Positions 36,341 through 48,119 of a stretch of DNA of 64,000 nucleotides are shown here, piece after piece; position 1 is the first letter of the stretch; every line of letters begins with the position of its first letter. Source of the DNA: Powellomyces hirtus (taxonomy: Eukaryota; Chytridiomycota; Chytridiomycetes; Spizellomycetales; Powellomycetaceae); contig JAHLKG010000006.1 in the NCBI GenBank assembly GCA_025526995.1, positions 930,001 to 994,000 of the forward strand. The letters are read 5' to 3'. The notes under the pieces are model-generated. The model did not search any database. It was given only the letters and a program-made list of their open reading frames with translations, and was not told the origin of the DNA. The translations under genes were made by a program, and so were the position numbers.

Positions 36341-37108
36341 CTATGTAAGGTGCTCTTCATCACGCAAGTACTCTCCCACATCCGCCTGATGGAAGACGCA
36401 GATTGTCGTAGGATCCAGCTTACGGCAATCTTGCGTGGATCGTGCGGTCACACCGAACCCAAGAGGGACATCTCCCATCGAATAGATAATAACCCCCTGA
36501 TGTTCCGGGGTGTCCTCCGTGATTCTACCCAAGTGCGCTTTCAGAATGTGGTTTCCGTACAAAAATGGCATCTCTCCAGTTGGCTTCACCCAGACTTTGT
36601 ACTGAAGGACAAGAAAGGGTTGAGTAAGTCACAAGGTCCACCAGAAACCCTTTTGTACTTCATTACATTACCTTGGCGTACTGTGCAAGGTGTTCAAGCG
36701 CAGTAATGTGGAGCTTAAATTTCAAGGTTTTTGTGAACTTGCCGAAGCAGACACCGAGGGTCAACAGGTTGTCTCTGCTCACGGAAATAGCTCGCTTCAT
36801 GATAGCCTCGCTGTGGGACAAAACCGTTTAGATTGCCGCCCATGGGCAAAACATATTCAACATCCAGCCTTTCACCAACCTAACATAGAATACTCGATCT
36901 CTTTGAAGCCGGAAACAGTATGGTTCGTCTGGTCGGTCAATTAGGTGAACGATATTTCGTCCAATGCTATGCAAAAGGAGAAAGTAAGTATTTGTCATGT
37001 GGGAGCCGCAGCAAAGTAAAGCAGTGAAATCAACCCGAAAGAGGACACTTACTACTTCGCGAGCTTCTCGAAGAATATCTTAGTCTCTTCTTCTGTTAAC
37101 GGTCTCAT
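36341..37108 (-). CDS. NIP7: 60S ribosome biogenesis protein NIP7
   Basis: Exons on the minus strand: 37053-37108, 36880-36966, 36672-36810 and 36341-36601; 180 residues, exactly the usual family length. It begins [20 protein letters not shown], continues [19 protein letters not shown], then [40 protein letters not shown] and the PUA domain [20 protein letters not shown], ending [17 protein letters not shown]7 acts in 27S pre-rRNA processing and 60S subunit assembly in the nucleolus. It converges on Dicer, with 163 bases between the stop codons, and diverges from the ZFAND4-like gene. Confidence 0.96.
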
Positions 37109-37503
37109 TTTGTAGATTCTACTATAACGCTGGTTGAAGTGTTGAGAACCGACAAAAAGAAAGAAAGGGAGAGTTACGCTTACATGCAAGTGCTGCGCTA
37201 AAGCAATGCAGCCGACTCCATCCTTTCGATCTTTCGAACACACGTGACTTGACGCGTCGGTGTTAACGTGTCTGCTTATGTAAGCACGGCGCTGCTTCGG
37301 CCGATCCGGCGCTTGCCAAACCCGGTCAGTCGGCCAGTAAAAAAGTCATTACATAGCTCTTTTGCGGCGGTATTGCAGGCTGACGCAAAATCGTCTCCGC
37401 TCTCTTCCAAACTATTCTAAAAGACCTTGTATTATAATATCTTGCCAATTCTTTGGACAGACAAGCTGTACCACACAACACAAGCGTCTCTAGAAGCAGC
37501 GAC
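37109..37503. promoter_or_regulatory. Divergent promoter region between NIP7 and the ZFAND4-like gene
   Basis: A 395-base gap between two divergent ATGs. It is moderately pyrimidine-rich near the ZFAND4-like start. No certain TATA box or operator was seen. Confidence 0.4.
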
Positions 37504-39566
37504 ATGAAGAGTGCGGGGATTTCCGACTCAGATTCTGGGTCCAATGCCAAGCTGCCCCTTCCAGGACGCTCCCCAGGCCGCACTCAGCCCTCCAAAACCT
37601 TGCGGTCTGCGCGGAGACTGACAACGAGTCCCAGAACCACACTCCTGGGCAAGGAGGGCAACGTCAACATGCTCATAGATGCCGGTGGCGAGGGCCGGAA
37701 GAACAAAACTCCAGAAGATGCGAAAAGGCCACATACCACATCTACCGCAACTTTGTCTTCCACGGACACATCGAGGCAACCTACGCCATTTTCGCGGAAT
37801 GCATGCACGCCTGCTCATCGGCCTCGCTCTCGACAGATTCACGGCCATCCTGACTTCTTCACCCTTGATATTGGAACTCTGACTGGGAGGTTTTATATCC
37901 AAGTGCATGCAGCTGACGAGGTTGGGGATGTAAAGCGAAGGATTCAGGAATCGGAAGGCATTCCTATGGAATCGCAAATTCTTGTCTGGAGAGAAAAGGC
38001 CTTAGCGGATGACTCATCTCCTATCGGCGCATTCGGGATTCAGGATGGATCTCGACTGCAACTGGTCCTTCACATGTCCACTGGTGAGTTATCGGTCTTC
38101 CACCTGCTAGAGAAAAATGAGTGTCATTGCGTGGTCAACTCCTGCAAGAGTTCTTCGCATATTGCGAGAGTATGCGAGGTTGACGCATATTTTTACTTGA
38201 CATCTAAAAGGGCCAGGTCCGCCGATGAAGATGAAGCAAGTCATCAAAGACGAGGATCCTGTTGTGCTTTTGCTTTGCAAGGAAGACGACGACATGTACA
38301 TGCTCGAGTTCCACATGACTGATCTGAAAGACAAAAAGCCGGACAGACGACGACTTCTGCAGTTGGCGGAGCTTGCCGGGTTGGAAGTGTTTCACGATCT
38401 TTCGGCCAGTACGTCCAACATGATTATGAACTCCTTGCAAAATCAGGAGGATGAAGAACAGCAAGCTGACGAACTAAGCCGCCAAGCGTATCATTTCCAA
38501 GAATGTCACCAGATACATCGGCCCGATTCCGGCGACTCGGGCACCTCAACAAACACGTTTGATTCTTTGGATCGCTCGTCGTCCGTCGGCTCTGTCGGCT
38601 CGGTGGACGGTCGGCCAATGTCTCCGCTGAGCGAGTCTTCAACTCGGCCATCTTCCGGGGAATCCGCGATGCAGGATCTCTTGAGAGACGTGCTCGGCTT
38701 GAAGCCGGCTGCGAGCTACAGAACCAGGGCGTATCCTCGCACTGCCAGGCGCCGGATCCGACCTGCTACAGCCATCTCAGTGATGCGCATCCCTGGAGGT
38801 GCCGGACCCATGATAATCATACCAAAGACAAGACCGGCGTCTGCCGTGCAATTGGCGAAAAGGCGTAGCGTGATGGACGACACACCACCCGCAACACCAC
38901 CAACGGGCCGTACGCAGGGCGGTACCAAACCAAGACCCCAATCACACAACACCATGATGCCTAGAGCATCATCGGCTCGAGCGCGCACGCGGAGTGGTCA
39001 CCACCGGCGCGACAAGAGACGGGCGTATAGTCCTTCCGGTTGTGACGATTCTCTGGCCACTCTTCAGCTAGATCAGCAAGAGCCCTCCGGAGAGCATGTC
39101 AACGAATTCACATCGATAGCGGCTCCTGGGCGTGTTTCACGAATCATCAGTACGGCAACTCTAAGGAGGCATACGGAGGGAACGAACACAACAAAACATT
39201 CAGAGAACAACACCACGAATGGTGTTGATCAGCGACCGCGTTCCAAGCGTGAGGGAAGGTCCATCCCTCCACGAACGCCAATTTCTTCTGTCATAACAAC
39301 GCGCCGCTGTTTCTCGTGCAAGAAAAAAATTGGACCAGCCACTTCGTTTAAATGCCGTTGCAATCAGGTATTATCCCGGTGTTCAATGACCAGTTGATCC
39401 TGATATTCACTTCATTTGGCCCGGTTTTTTGTTTTCGCAGGTATTCTGCTCCGTGCACAGATACTCCGATCGGCATTCCTGCTCCTTTGATTACCGTGGA
39501 GCGGGTAAAATAACTCTTGTCAAAGAGAATCCACTCATCAAGAAGGAGAAATTGGAAAAGATCTGA
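37504..39566 (+). CDS. ZFAND4-like protein: ubiquitin-like domain and C-terminal AN1 zinc finger
   Basis: Three exons: 37504-38083, 38211-39367 and 39441-39566; 620 residues. After a ~110-residue Ser/Thr/Pro-rich leader, a ubiquitin-like fold reads LTGRFYIQVHAADEVGDVKR, RIQESEGIPMESQILVWREK, GIQDGSRLQLVLHMSTGGP. The middle (~300 residues) is disordered with basic and Ser/Pro-rich runs. The C-terminal AN1 zinc finger is spliced from two exons: CFSCKKKIGPATSFKCRC, then VFCSVHRYSDRHSCSFDY, giving the Cys/His pattern CxxC...CxC...C..H......HxC. The same order occurs in animal ZFAND4 (ANUBL1). AN1 proteins of this class are thought to work with ubiquitin-proteasome or p97 pathways. Exact role in this organism is unknown. 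Confidence 0.85.
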
Positions 39567-39758
39567 TATCTCTGTGATTGAGCCAAGGTAGCTAGGGTCC
39601 ACGATGTAAGCTCATCATACACGGGGAGCGGATAGTGCATTTGAAGTTGTGTTGCATATTTGTAAATTTCATATTTTGTGCCTCGATGCAGCCACACGAC
39701 GATTTTTCTTTGCTGTTCCGAGTAAGTACGGCACCCATCCTTCCACTGTCATGGCAGC

Positions 39759-40546
39759 TCATTCCAGCTGCTTTTCCCACTGCAGCACTCTCATCTCCAT
39801 ATCTGATACCATATCTTCGTACAATATAAACACGTCGGACAGACAACTAACCTAACACGAGAGTCAGTTCCAACGAAACAAGGGCAGCGTCATGAAGACG
39901 CGTATGAGTTTCAGAAACATACCAGCGCATTGTAGGAATTTAATGTGCGCGATAGTCTAGCCCGAGCTGCAGCCTCCGTGTGACTTTGCCTAACGTGCTG
40001 CGCTTCGATCTCTGACAACTTGGGTATCATGGCTTCAAGACCTACAGAAAGCTCTGTTGGTTGGGCTCCGTACTAGGGCACATCCCAAATGGCTGTTACC
40101 TTGCAAAATCGGGGATTCCAGCTCCGCCTTCATGGTTCCAATCTGCTTGAGGTCGGCAGCATGGTAAATCAAATCCTCCTCGGAAGCCAACAAGATATCT
40201 CTCTTTGTGACATTGTCTAACGACATGTGCGCGAGCTCGTCGTCCTCGTTTTGCAAGAGATCACGTATTTGACCATCTGTTGAACCAATGAGGCCAATTG
40301 TGGAGAATACTTTGAACCTTTTCGATTGTAGTTACGTTTCTGCAGGAATTCCCCGATTGCTCGCCGCTCCTCCGTGAATCGCGACAGTTTCTCCTGAATG
40401 CCTTGTAGCGACCGAAGTAGCGATCCTTGCAGTTGATCTCTACCGTCTGTATTGAGAGCCAATAGAGAAGGGGCGGTGAGCGCCTCCAAGTGAGCTAGCC
40501 GCTCGTCAAGCTGCGATACGGGATCATTGTTTTCTGTGTCCGCCAT
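39759..40546 (-). CDS. Dynactin p24 (DCTN3)-like coiled-coil protein
   Basis: Exons on the minus strand: 40336-40546, 40100-40276, 39923-40041 and 39759-39851; 199 residues, close to the ~190 typical of p24. It is almost wholly helical: PVSQLDERLAHLEALTAP at the N-terminus, LLRSLQGIQEKLSRFTEERR, KRDILLASEEDLIYHAADLK in the centre, and SCLSDVFILYEDMVSDMEMR near the end. The order of helices and the kind of residues at conserved points (a leading L..RL..LE, a central ILLASE..I..AA.L, and a terminal LS..F....) fit dynactin subunit 3, part of the dynactin shoulder. The identification is by pattern only; another small coiled-coil family cannot be excluded. It diverges from the nitronate monooxygenase gene with 183 bases between starts. 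Confidence 0.55.
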
Positions 40547-40729
40547 TCCCGAAGTACAGTATTCGCTGTGATGGTTGAAATCGTTTGTCCAGCACGCGCT
40601 CCTCGACAAGCCACACGTCAAGCCTCACTTGCCCTGTTACGCCCCCGTTTCCTTCATATTCCTCTTCTATGAATAAGCATATACATACCCGTACACTCAG
40701 AGTCTGTCAAAAGCCTCAAAGTCTCAGCG

Positions 40730-41827
40730 ATGCAAGCCTCTAAAGAATTGTGCTCCCTGTTGCGCATACAGTATCCGATTCTTCTGTCGCCCATGCTAAA
40801 TGTCAGTACCCCGCAACTTGTGGCCTCATTGTCAAACCGAGGAGGGTGTGGGCTATACGGTGCTGCAAGCAGCTCAGCTGAGGACTTGACGCAAATAATT
40901 AGTAATGTTCGCCGTCTCACAACAAAGCCTTTTGGTGTGAACCTCTTCGTACCTGAACCACACGACCCAGTTTTCTCGTCCCAGCAAAGTGAGGCTATCG
41001 CTGAATCACATAGGCTCCTGAACAAGTTTCGTGATCGCTTGGGAATGGCTCCTATCACCAGCCCCCGCCTGCAGGACACTCGGGAGCTCTTTGAGCAACA
41101 GGTTGACACTGTAATTCAGCAGAATGTGCCCATTCTCAGTTTCCACTTCGGAATTCCAAGCGAAGCCACCTTGGCCAAGGTGAAAGCGCGGGGAATCGTG
41201 ACGATCGGGACAGCCACCAACATCACTGAAGCCCTCGAACTAGCCATAGCTGGCGTGGATATTATTTGTGCACAAGGGAGTGAAGCGGGTGGCCACCGGG
41301 GTACCTGGATCACTGATGACACAGAGACCTACCGCGACGGCCTTGTGGGTCTCATGGCTTTCATCCCAGAGATCTGCAGCAGAGTCAACGTGCCAGTCGT
41401 CGCGGCTGGCGGGATCATGTCTGGCGCCGGGATCGAAGCTGCTATGGATCTGGGGGCGGCGGGCGTTCAAATGGGAACAGCATTTCTCACAACCACCGAG
41501 TCCGCTGCAAGCTCCGCACATAAAGCCGCCATCCTCGATCACACCGCCAAATCTACCATTGTCACGCAAGCATTCACTGGCAGAGCAGCTCGCGCACTGA
41601 CTACTTCACCCATTCCGAGAGAGCTTGATCGCGTGCAGCATCTCCTGCCCAATACCTTCTGCCTCATGGCTCGTGATATGTACGGGGAAGCCAAGGAGCA
41701 TGGAGTGGATGAGCTGACACCTATGTTTGCTGGTCAGGGTTTTCATCAGGCACGAAACCTGCCAGCTGGTGACCTCTTCGATGCACTGCTCTCAGAAGCG
41801 AGGGCAGCAGGTGTTACGTTTGCTTGA
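40730..41827 (+). CDS. Nitronate monooxygenase (2-nitropropane dioxygenase family), intronless
   Basis: A single exon of 365 residues. It is an FMN-dependent TIM-barrel enzyme that oxidises nitronates such as propionate 3-nitronate. It begins LRIQYPILLSPMLNVSTPQL, continues GGCGLYGAASSSAEDLTQII, TTKPFGVNLFVPEP, SFHFGIPSEATLAKVKARG, the phosphate-binding and active-site motif AQGSEAGGHRGTW, PVVAAGGIMSGAGIEAAMDL, GAAGVQMGTAFLTTTESAAS and TQAFTGRAARAL. The His in GGHRG is the expected catalytic base. All neighbours of similar length have introns, and the sequence looks like bacterial class I enzymes, so acquisition from bacteria is possible but unproven. Many fungi have such enzymes to detoxify nitronates. 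Confidence 0.93.
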   Translation: MQASKELCSLLRIQYPILLSPMLNVSTPQLVASLSNRGGCGLYGAASSSAEDLTQIISNVRRLTTKPFGVNLFVPEPHDPVFSSQQSEAIAESHRLLNKFRDRLGMAPITSPRLQDTRELFEQQVDTVIQQNVPILSFHFGIPSEATLAKVKARGIVTIGTATNITEALELAIAGVDIICAQGSEAGGHRGTWITDDTETYRDGLVGLMAFIPEICSRVNVPVVAAGGIMSGAGIEAAMDLGAAGVQMGTAFLTTTESAASSAHKAAILDHTAKSTIVTQAFTGRAARALTTSPIPRELDRVQHLLPNTFCLMARDMYGEAKEHGVDELTPMFAGQGFHQARNLPAGDLFDALLSEARAAGVTFA

Positions 41828-42154
41828 ACATCGACCATACCGCTACGTTTGGTGTTTGAAGTGGCAAATCCAGCTGCATATAGCTATACCACGTTTTCAA
41901 GCCAAATGTTTTATAGTTTTACCGCTCCGTCATGATATTGAGCATTTATGAGAGACCAAAAGCGTAAGGCTCTTGCTAGGCAGAAATCAGTCAGTGTGAT
42001 TGTATGATCGTGTGACTGAAGCAATCAAGTACTCCAGCATCTACAGAAAGGATGGGGTTGTGAAAAAGCTACTCTAAGAAATAACAATAATCTGCGGGGT
42101 GGTTTTCTCGGCTACCCTGTGCTATATGGAAGGACGCTAAACTCTATGAGGCAA
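41828..42154. other. Convergent 3' intergenic region
   Basis: A 327-base tail-to-tail gap between the nitronate monooxygenase and carnitine acetyltransferase stop codons. It is A/T-rich and has no coding potential; it should hold both polyadenylation regions. Confidence 0.45.
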
Positions 42155-44299
42155 CTACAGCTTGGCCTTGGGAGCAGGGGCCGATGCGGCCATGCTGGCC
42201 TCGAAGACAACACGCATATCGCGGAGCGCCTCAGCGAGGTAGTGATGCATGCGGTCTGGCCTCATCTCGTTCAAGCTGGCAACGTTGAAGTGGAGAGAAC
42301 GCTCCTTGACCATGTATGCGATACCAAAACCGTCGGGGACGACTTCGCCCCATCCGTAACCGTCGTAGTACTCGGACGAGATTTGAGATGTCGAGAGGTA
42401 CCAGTGTTTCGAGTACTCGAAAGCGGGGTCCTTGAAGAATTCTGGTACGGGCTCGTGGGGCTTCAAGGCAAGCTTGAGACCAAGCCAGAGGCGGTCAACA
42501 CCCTTGTTTTCAACAGCATCGTTCATGTACTTTATGTGGGCACCAACAGCCTTCTTGCCCAATTCCGCCTTTTGAGCAGCGGGCACGGAGGGGTTCTCCA
42601 TAGCTTTTACCCATTCCACACTTTCAACGCTGACAGATCGGCACGTTTCTGTTCGTCCAAAGGCAAACTTCCTGGTCTGTGCGCTCTCGTAGGTGGGTTT
42701 GCATACTCCAAACATTTTGTAGTAGGCGAGCTGGATCGCCATCTGCACATAGGCGTCAGGCGACATCCTGAACTTCTTGATCAGATCTTTGCCGTAATCG
42801 AAGAAGGCTTGAACGCGAAGATCGTGACGCGCGATCAGTTCGCCAAAGTTCTTAACAGCGGATTTGATCTCGGAATCAATGGCGCTGTTAAGCTCGAAAG
42901 GCAACTTCTGCGGAGCAGTCAGCTTCTCAACGTTCTGCGATCCGTGATTGATGGTGTTACGGTCCAATCCTTTGCAGATAAAGTCGCACATCATGCTGGT
43001 AGGCGTGGCATCCATCATGGAGTGCTCACCGAGGAATCCTGCCTTTCCGTTCTCAAACACGATGAACTGAAGGGGCTTGTCAAAGAAACGGTTGCTGCCG
43101 TCTCCGTGCCAGCATGCCCGACTAGCCTCTTCGCGGGTAACTGGGGCAGTGTCGTCAAGGCACACGACAAAAGATGCACTTTCGATGGCAGCAAGCGAAG
43201 CTTTGTTCTTTGGCGATTCGAGCAATTGGTCGCGGACCTTTGTCCACACATCTCGGTTCTCCGCTGTCAGCGCACCCACGGCTGGGCCCTTCACATCACC
43301 GGCTTGCTGGTAGATAGCTTGTATTTGCCTAATGATTGCATTCACAGATTAGATACGCGAGATGAATAATAAAGACTCGACTCTAACGCACCTTTCAAAT
43401 TCAGCAGTAGACAGTTGACGACCATCGGGATGAACAGTGTCCAGGGTGTAGAAGTTGTTCTTGCGCACGACGATGATGTGGGAGTTTTTCACCGGGTCGC
43501 TAACCGCGGTGGTGTCGGAAGGCTTTTTGGGGAGACGGCAAGCGTTGAACATCCATTGGAACTGGTCCATGGAGAGAGGCCCACCTTTGAACATCTCGGG
43601 CTCCAGTTCTTCTCCAACGACTCTCTGCTTGAATTCGAGGGCACCGGTGATGAGCGAAGCGGCGCGCTTCGCGGGAGCCTTCCATTCTTTCCGGATCTCA
43701 TCCTTGAAAACGAAGAAGTATGACACATTGATGACAACAGGGTCTCTGTATGCCATATACGCCCAGTCGTTCCACCATTCGTACAACCAGCTGGTCTTCT
43801 CGGTCTTTGACCGCTCAACCAAACGCTCACGGAGTTGCTCTCCCTGACCGCCGGGCTTGACAAAGTCGCGCACTATCTTTTCCGAGCGAGAGTATTCAGC
43901 ATCAGAGAGGATGGGCTTCAGACTTGCAAGGTATTTTTCAGCAGTCTCCGCCAACGGAGCCACCGGCAACTTCGGGAGCTGCTGCTGGAATTTGTAAAGC
44001 GGCTTGTTGGGAGCCGACGGGGTCAACGGATGCATTTTGGTACAGGAGGTCGTGGCGAACGCACGGGGACCAAGTGAGAGTGTCTGGAAAATTGCAGAAG
44101 GAAAGCAGCTGTTCAGTAAATGAAGGTTCCGAAGGGCGTTGTCACGAACACCAAAACATCGGGACCGGCGAACACGAGGGCGCCGCCCTTGAACACAAGC
44201 CCCCGGTTCCGAACGAACATTGTGCATATCAAGTCCTACCTGGGGCGCAAACTTGCAGAGAGAACGGGATGCTAGCAACGCGGAAGCACGATAGAGCAT
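42155..44299 (-). CDS. Carnitine O-acetyltransferase with mitochondrial leader and peroxisomal AKL tail
   Basis: Exons on the minus strand: 44240-44299, 43392-44083 and 42155-43328; 641 residues. The enzyme moves acetyl groups between CoA and carnitine. Motifs include LYKFQQQLPKLPVAPLAETA near the start, WLYEWWNDWAYMAYRDPVV, KNSHIIVVRKNNFYTLD, the catalytic-His region GKAGFLGEHSMMDATPT, and YDGYGWGEVVPDGFGIAYMV near the C-terminus. The first exon encodes MLYRASALLASRSLCKFAPQ, a basic, hydroxylated presequence, and exon 2 has an internal ATG (MHPLTPSAP) after FATTSCTK. The last three residues are AKL, a PTS1 signal. Yeast Cat2 is targeted to both organelles in this way through alternative starts; the same is likely here. 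Large antisense open frames across this gene are shadows. Confidence 0.95.
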
Positions 44300-44768
44300 A
44301 GTGTGTGCGTTCCCGCAACAAATAAAGATATTTTGCAAAGGGGGATTGCAAATGGGGATGAGAGAAAATCCCCGGACGATGCGGAACCGGAGCAGCAAAC
44401 TTCAGCCTAGCCCAAAGAGCCCAAATATAGCCCCTAACTCAGCAGTCAAATTGTCAAATTAATGAAGTGATCCCAAATGCCATTCATTATTACACGCCTG
44501 ATTAGACTTTCGGAATTTGAATTTGAATTTGGAATGAAAACTAGGGCGGCCATCATGTGATGAGGGAAAGGACCTCGGGCTTTTTGATTTGTCGGCTGAG
44601 TTTGGCTGCGCACGGCTGAATGAATCGTACTTGTACTACCTGATCTCGTCACGTAAGCACTGTCTGCACGTGACACCGCGGAGGGCTCAGCATCAGTATT
44701 CTCACGTATCGCTGCGAACTCTCCCGGTGGAAAGCGTCAAGATTGTCCTACGAAACAAACGATCTGCG
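44300..44768. promoter_or_regulatory. Divergent promoter region between the carnitine acetyltransferase and the K/E-rich protein gene
   Basis: A 469-base gap between two divergent starts. A triple GAATTT hexamer repeat lies at about 44512-44531. No certain TATA box was seen. Confidence 0.4.
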
Positions 44769-46171
44769 ATGGGTTCGTACGGCGTAGAATCATCAAAGAG
44801 AAGGGCATCGGAACTGGACGAAAAAAGAGACTCCAAACAGTCCAAGCGCAAGTCCAAAAAATCACGGAGGGACGATAAACATTCTGGCCCCGAAGACAAC
44901 GATCACGAAGACTACTCACAGTACTCTAAAGCTCGCTACGGAAAGCCTGTGCTAACTGAGGACGACTATTTTGCGAAATCAACTGAATTTCAGACCTGGC
45001 TGCGTATTGACAAAAAGAAGTACTTTAATGACTTGAGTGGCAGATCCGCGAGAGAATATTTTGTCAAGGTTTGTGGTTGTGAAATGCACGCGTCCCACCC
45101 TCATTATTAACCAAACGGTTTATGGTGTCTCTTTCTGTAAGTTTGCCAAAAGGTGGAATAAGGGAAAGCTCGAAAGTGAGTCTTGATTGGAGCATGGTTC
45201 CTCGTGATGGTCCGCTGACTGTTACAACCACGACAGAGCGCTACTATGACGGAATTGTGTCCTCGGACGTCCCTGCCGCGGAGAGAACTCGTCATCAATG
45301 GAAGTTCAAGAATATTGTATGTATCTTTCCATGCATCCTCCTCCAAACGGAATCCCGCGGACCTTGCCTTCTCACCTTCATCTTCTAAAATAGTCCCTTT
45401 ATTGCATGTCATAGGACGAGTCAGAAATGCTTACGGCGCAAGATTCTGTGCATGCCTTGACACAATCGTCTGAGCAGTTTGCCCGACCTCTGACGCGAGA
45501 AGAACAAAAGAACCGAGCGGAAGGTGAGAAGGCGATAATCCCGCCTCTGGAGTCCAATCAACTCACATCAACCAATATTGTAGCCGAAGCGCGTCCGCGA
45601 ACAGGCTTAGAGAAAGACGAAGGTGATTGTGGAGAAGGCATCTCCTTTATTTGTATTTTGGGAAAATTCTCACTAACTCACGGTTATCTGTCAGAGCTCG
45701 ACAGGGCTGAACGAAGCAGACTCATGAAGCGAAAAGAGCACAGAGACTCGCGCAAACATCATGAGATGGTACTGGACGAGCTGGTACCCAAAGCCACCGG
45801 CAGGTTAGTCAGACCCACGTTAACTTCACATCCTCGACAATGACACTAAGCAGGTAACCATCTTTGACACTTTTAGGGAAGCACAGCTAGAAAAGAAACG
45901 AGCAACAAACCAGTACCATCGACAGGAACGCGACCTCGACGTTGAGATACCGGACTCGGATTTGATGGGAACCAACAGCGGACCAACTGGCGATTCAAGC
46001 CTTGCTGCGTACAAACGGGTTCAAGAGCGTCGTGACGAGCGGCGGAATATGGCTCGGGATGAAAAGGCACAAGCAATGGCCGGAAAGGTCTCTGCGTATC
46101 AGGCGAAAGAGGATCAGACCCTGGCCATGTTCAAGCAAATGGCTCAAAGCCGTTTTGGTGGTAGTGGATGA
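44769..46171 (+). CDS. Conserved K/E-rich nuclear-type protein of unknown function
   Basis: Six exons: 44769-45068, 45142-45175, 45237-45316, 45415-45622, 45695-45803 and 45877-46171; phases agree, 341 residues. The N-terminus is a basic, Ser-rich nuclear-type region (KRRASELDEKRDSKQSKRKS). The core reads DDYFAKSTEFQTWLRIDKKK, YFNDLSGRSAREYFVKFAKR, WNKGKLEKRYYDGI, then RTRHQWKFKNI. This block resembles a conserved eukaryotic family of small nuclear proteins whose name I cannot recall with certainty. The rest is long charged helix (LDRAERSRLMKRKEHRDSRK) and the end reads DQTLAMFKQMAQSRFGGSG. Composition and context suggest a nuclear RNA-processing or chromatin role, but this is a guess. Exon 4 could end earlier at a GTGAG near 45530. 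Confidence 0.75.
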
Positions 46172-46436
46172 CGGAGGTTTTTTGATGAAGATTGAAAACG
46201 TTGCAACTACATCTTGCTTGATTGTGCAACTGTAAATAAACTATGGTGATACGCTTGTCTTCGCTGATTTCAAGCTGCAAGCAGGGTGTGTCCATCAACT
46301 GTCAGACGGAAACTGCATCATTCAGACTGGATAGAATCCTCTATTTTATGCTATTTACAATTATCTACATGACTCCCAAAAATTGTCCACGCGCGCGGAG
46401 CACGTCTGGAGAGTTCAGCACCAACGTGAGCTACCA

Positions 46437-47971
46437 CTAACCCCACAGGACCCGCTCGACCTGGCGGGCCACGTCCGCACTCTTGTTTGTAAACGTCAAA
46501 TCCCAATCCGGGTGTTCACCCACATCACTGAGAATATCGGTAGTTGGCTCGCCCAAAGACGGGGTACGCGAAGGCACGAACCTACGGGCCCGGTGTTCAT
46601 CTATGAGTCTAGAGTAGAACTGTTTTTTCGAGTTGGAGCTGACGGAGGAGAGGGCTATGATGTAGAGTGGTTTTCTGCAAATGGAAAGCGCTGATGTTAG
46701 ATTTGTGAATAACGACTATGCTGTTCAATGTTCTGCTGCTGATTACCTCAGGGACAGTGCCTCCGAAACCATAGGTATTGAGTCCGCCGTCACGGCAATG
46801 TGAGTCGCCTTGGCTAGGATCGTGTTGTAGGGGATTGGATTGTTCTTGTCCAGTTCATCGGATATGAAGACGCTCTTTGCCCGCGTAGGGGACTGACGGC
46901 CATGCCACGATGTTATGATTGCTCGTACCTAGGATGCACGCAATGTTAATCAGCCCAGCTTCTACAGATTGAGACAATTCTCGTTAAACTAAAACGTACC
47001 GATTCGGTCGTCCCTTCTGTGAACCTGAGGAGGACCTGTCCATCGTGTATATCCACTATGCGCTACACAGAGACATCAGCGACATTGTTGTAACGCCCAT
47101 GCTCGAAAGCCAACGTCTCTTACCTCCAACATCTTAGTCAACTTTGTCACATCTTCGCTGCGCCAGGGAAACTCTCTCGTATCTCCTCCTCCTCCAATCA
47201 GCACCGCAACCGTCATCTTCCCCTCCACAAAGCCCTCCGGCGCCCAACGCTGACTCTCTGCTCCGACTCTCCTCACATCCTCATCAGCCGTATTCAAACA
47301 ATACTGTAAGGGTATCACCTTCTCGCTCCCCTTCAACTCCTTCGACAGTCCCAAAGTGGGCCATTCCCAACGGCCCATGACCGCCACATCAAAGTTGTCC
47401 AAACCAACATACGGCATCCCGATGCAGACACTCTGCGTGACGCCGTTGCTACTGGCTTTGGTTTGCAACGCCGCGAGGGTCGTGTCGGCGCACGTGGAGA
47501 TGACGACAGAGGGGAGGGGTGGCGAGAGCGTGTGGCGGAGCGGGGAGAAGAGAAACCAGGGAAGAGTGCCGGGTGATGACATCCCGGCAAAGGTGCTTTG
47601 GCGGTGGTCGAGAAGGCGTTTTTGGAAGACGGGGAACAACCACTTTATAGCTGTTTTTGTATAAACGTGTCAATCCTCCACGCCTGCAAATGGCAACAAG
47701 AAACAATACACAACACAACGTTGGCTAACATACCAGGCGCAGGCAGCACATTCTTCATCACAATCTCACATCCCATCTTTTTCGCCAACGTCACCGCCTG
47801 CTTGTCCCTTTCCGCCTTCCCAGCCGTGATGATCCACGCCGTGCGGCCACTGTCATGTGTCAACGACCGATCCCCGGTAGTTATTTTGATCAGCCGCAAC
47901 GATGGCGGTTTGTATGGAGATGACAGGATCCATCGGAGTCTGCCGATACGTGTTCTATGCAAAACCGCCAT
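46437..47971 (-). CDS. ELM1-family (DUF1022) glycosyltransferase-like protein
   Basis: Exons on the minus strand: 47734-47971, 47124-47650, 47000-47062, 46747-46928 and 46437-46674; 415 residues. It has a Rossmann-like organisation found in the mitochondrial fission ELM1 family: WIITAGKAERDKQAVTLAKK, then SVVISTCADTTLAALQTKAS, QSVCIGMPYVGLDNFDVAVM, TVAVLIGGGGDTREFPWRSE, IITSWHGRQSPTRAKSVFIS, and ATHIAVTADSIPMVSEALSL, ending EHPDWDLTFTNKSADVARQV. The GGGGDTREFPW motif and the TADSIPMVSEA motif are the strongest family marks. In plants ELM1 recruits the dynamin DRP3 to mitochondria; in fungi and bacteria the role is not established and a nucleotide-sugar-dependent activity is plausible. It diverges from a small mitochondrial-type gene with 148 bases between starts. 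Confidence 0.85.
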
Positions 47972-48119
47972 GATACGGCGTTTGGAGTTCTTGAATTGTC
48001 AAAAAGTTCAAAGTTGGGGTTAACCCTGGCATCACGTAAGCCAGCTTTTGACAACTTTCTGACCAACCACCGCAGAAGACGGATGGTTCAACACAACACA
48101 AATACACACGACAAACAAA

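Noticed and set aside
37052..37243. Longer NIP7 start (MCSKDRKDGVG...)
   Set aside because: NIP7 proteins begin MRPLTEEE; the start at 37108 gives the exact family length of 180 residues.
42119..43369. 416-residue open frame on the plus strand
   Set aside because: Antisense of the carnitine acetyltransferase, whose motifs on the other strand are unmistakable.
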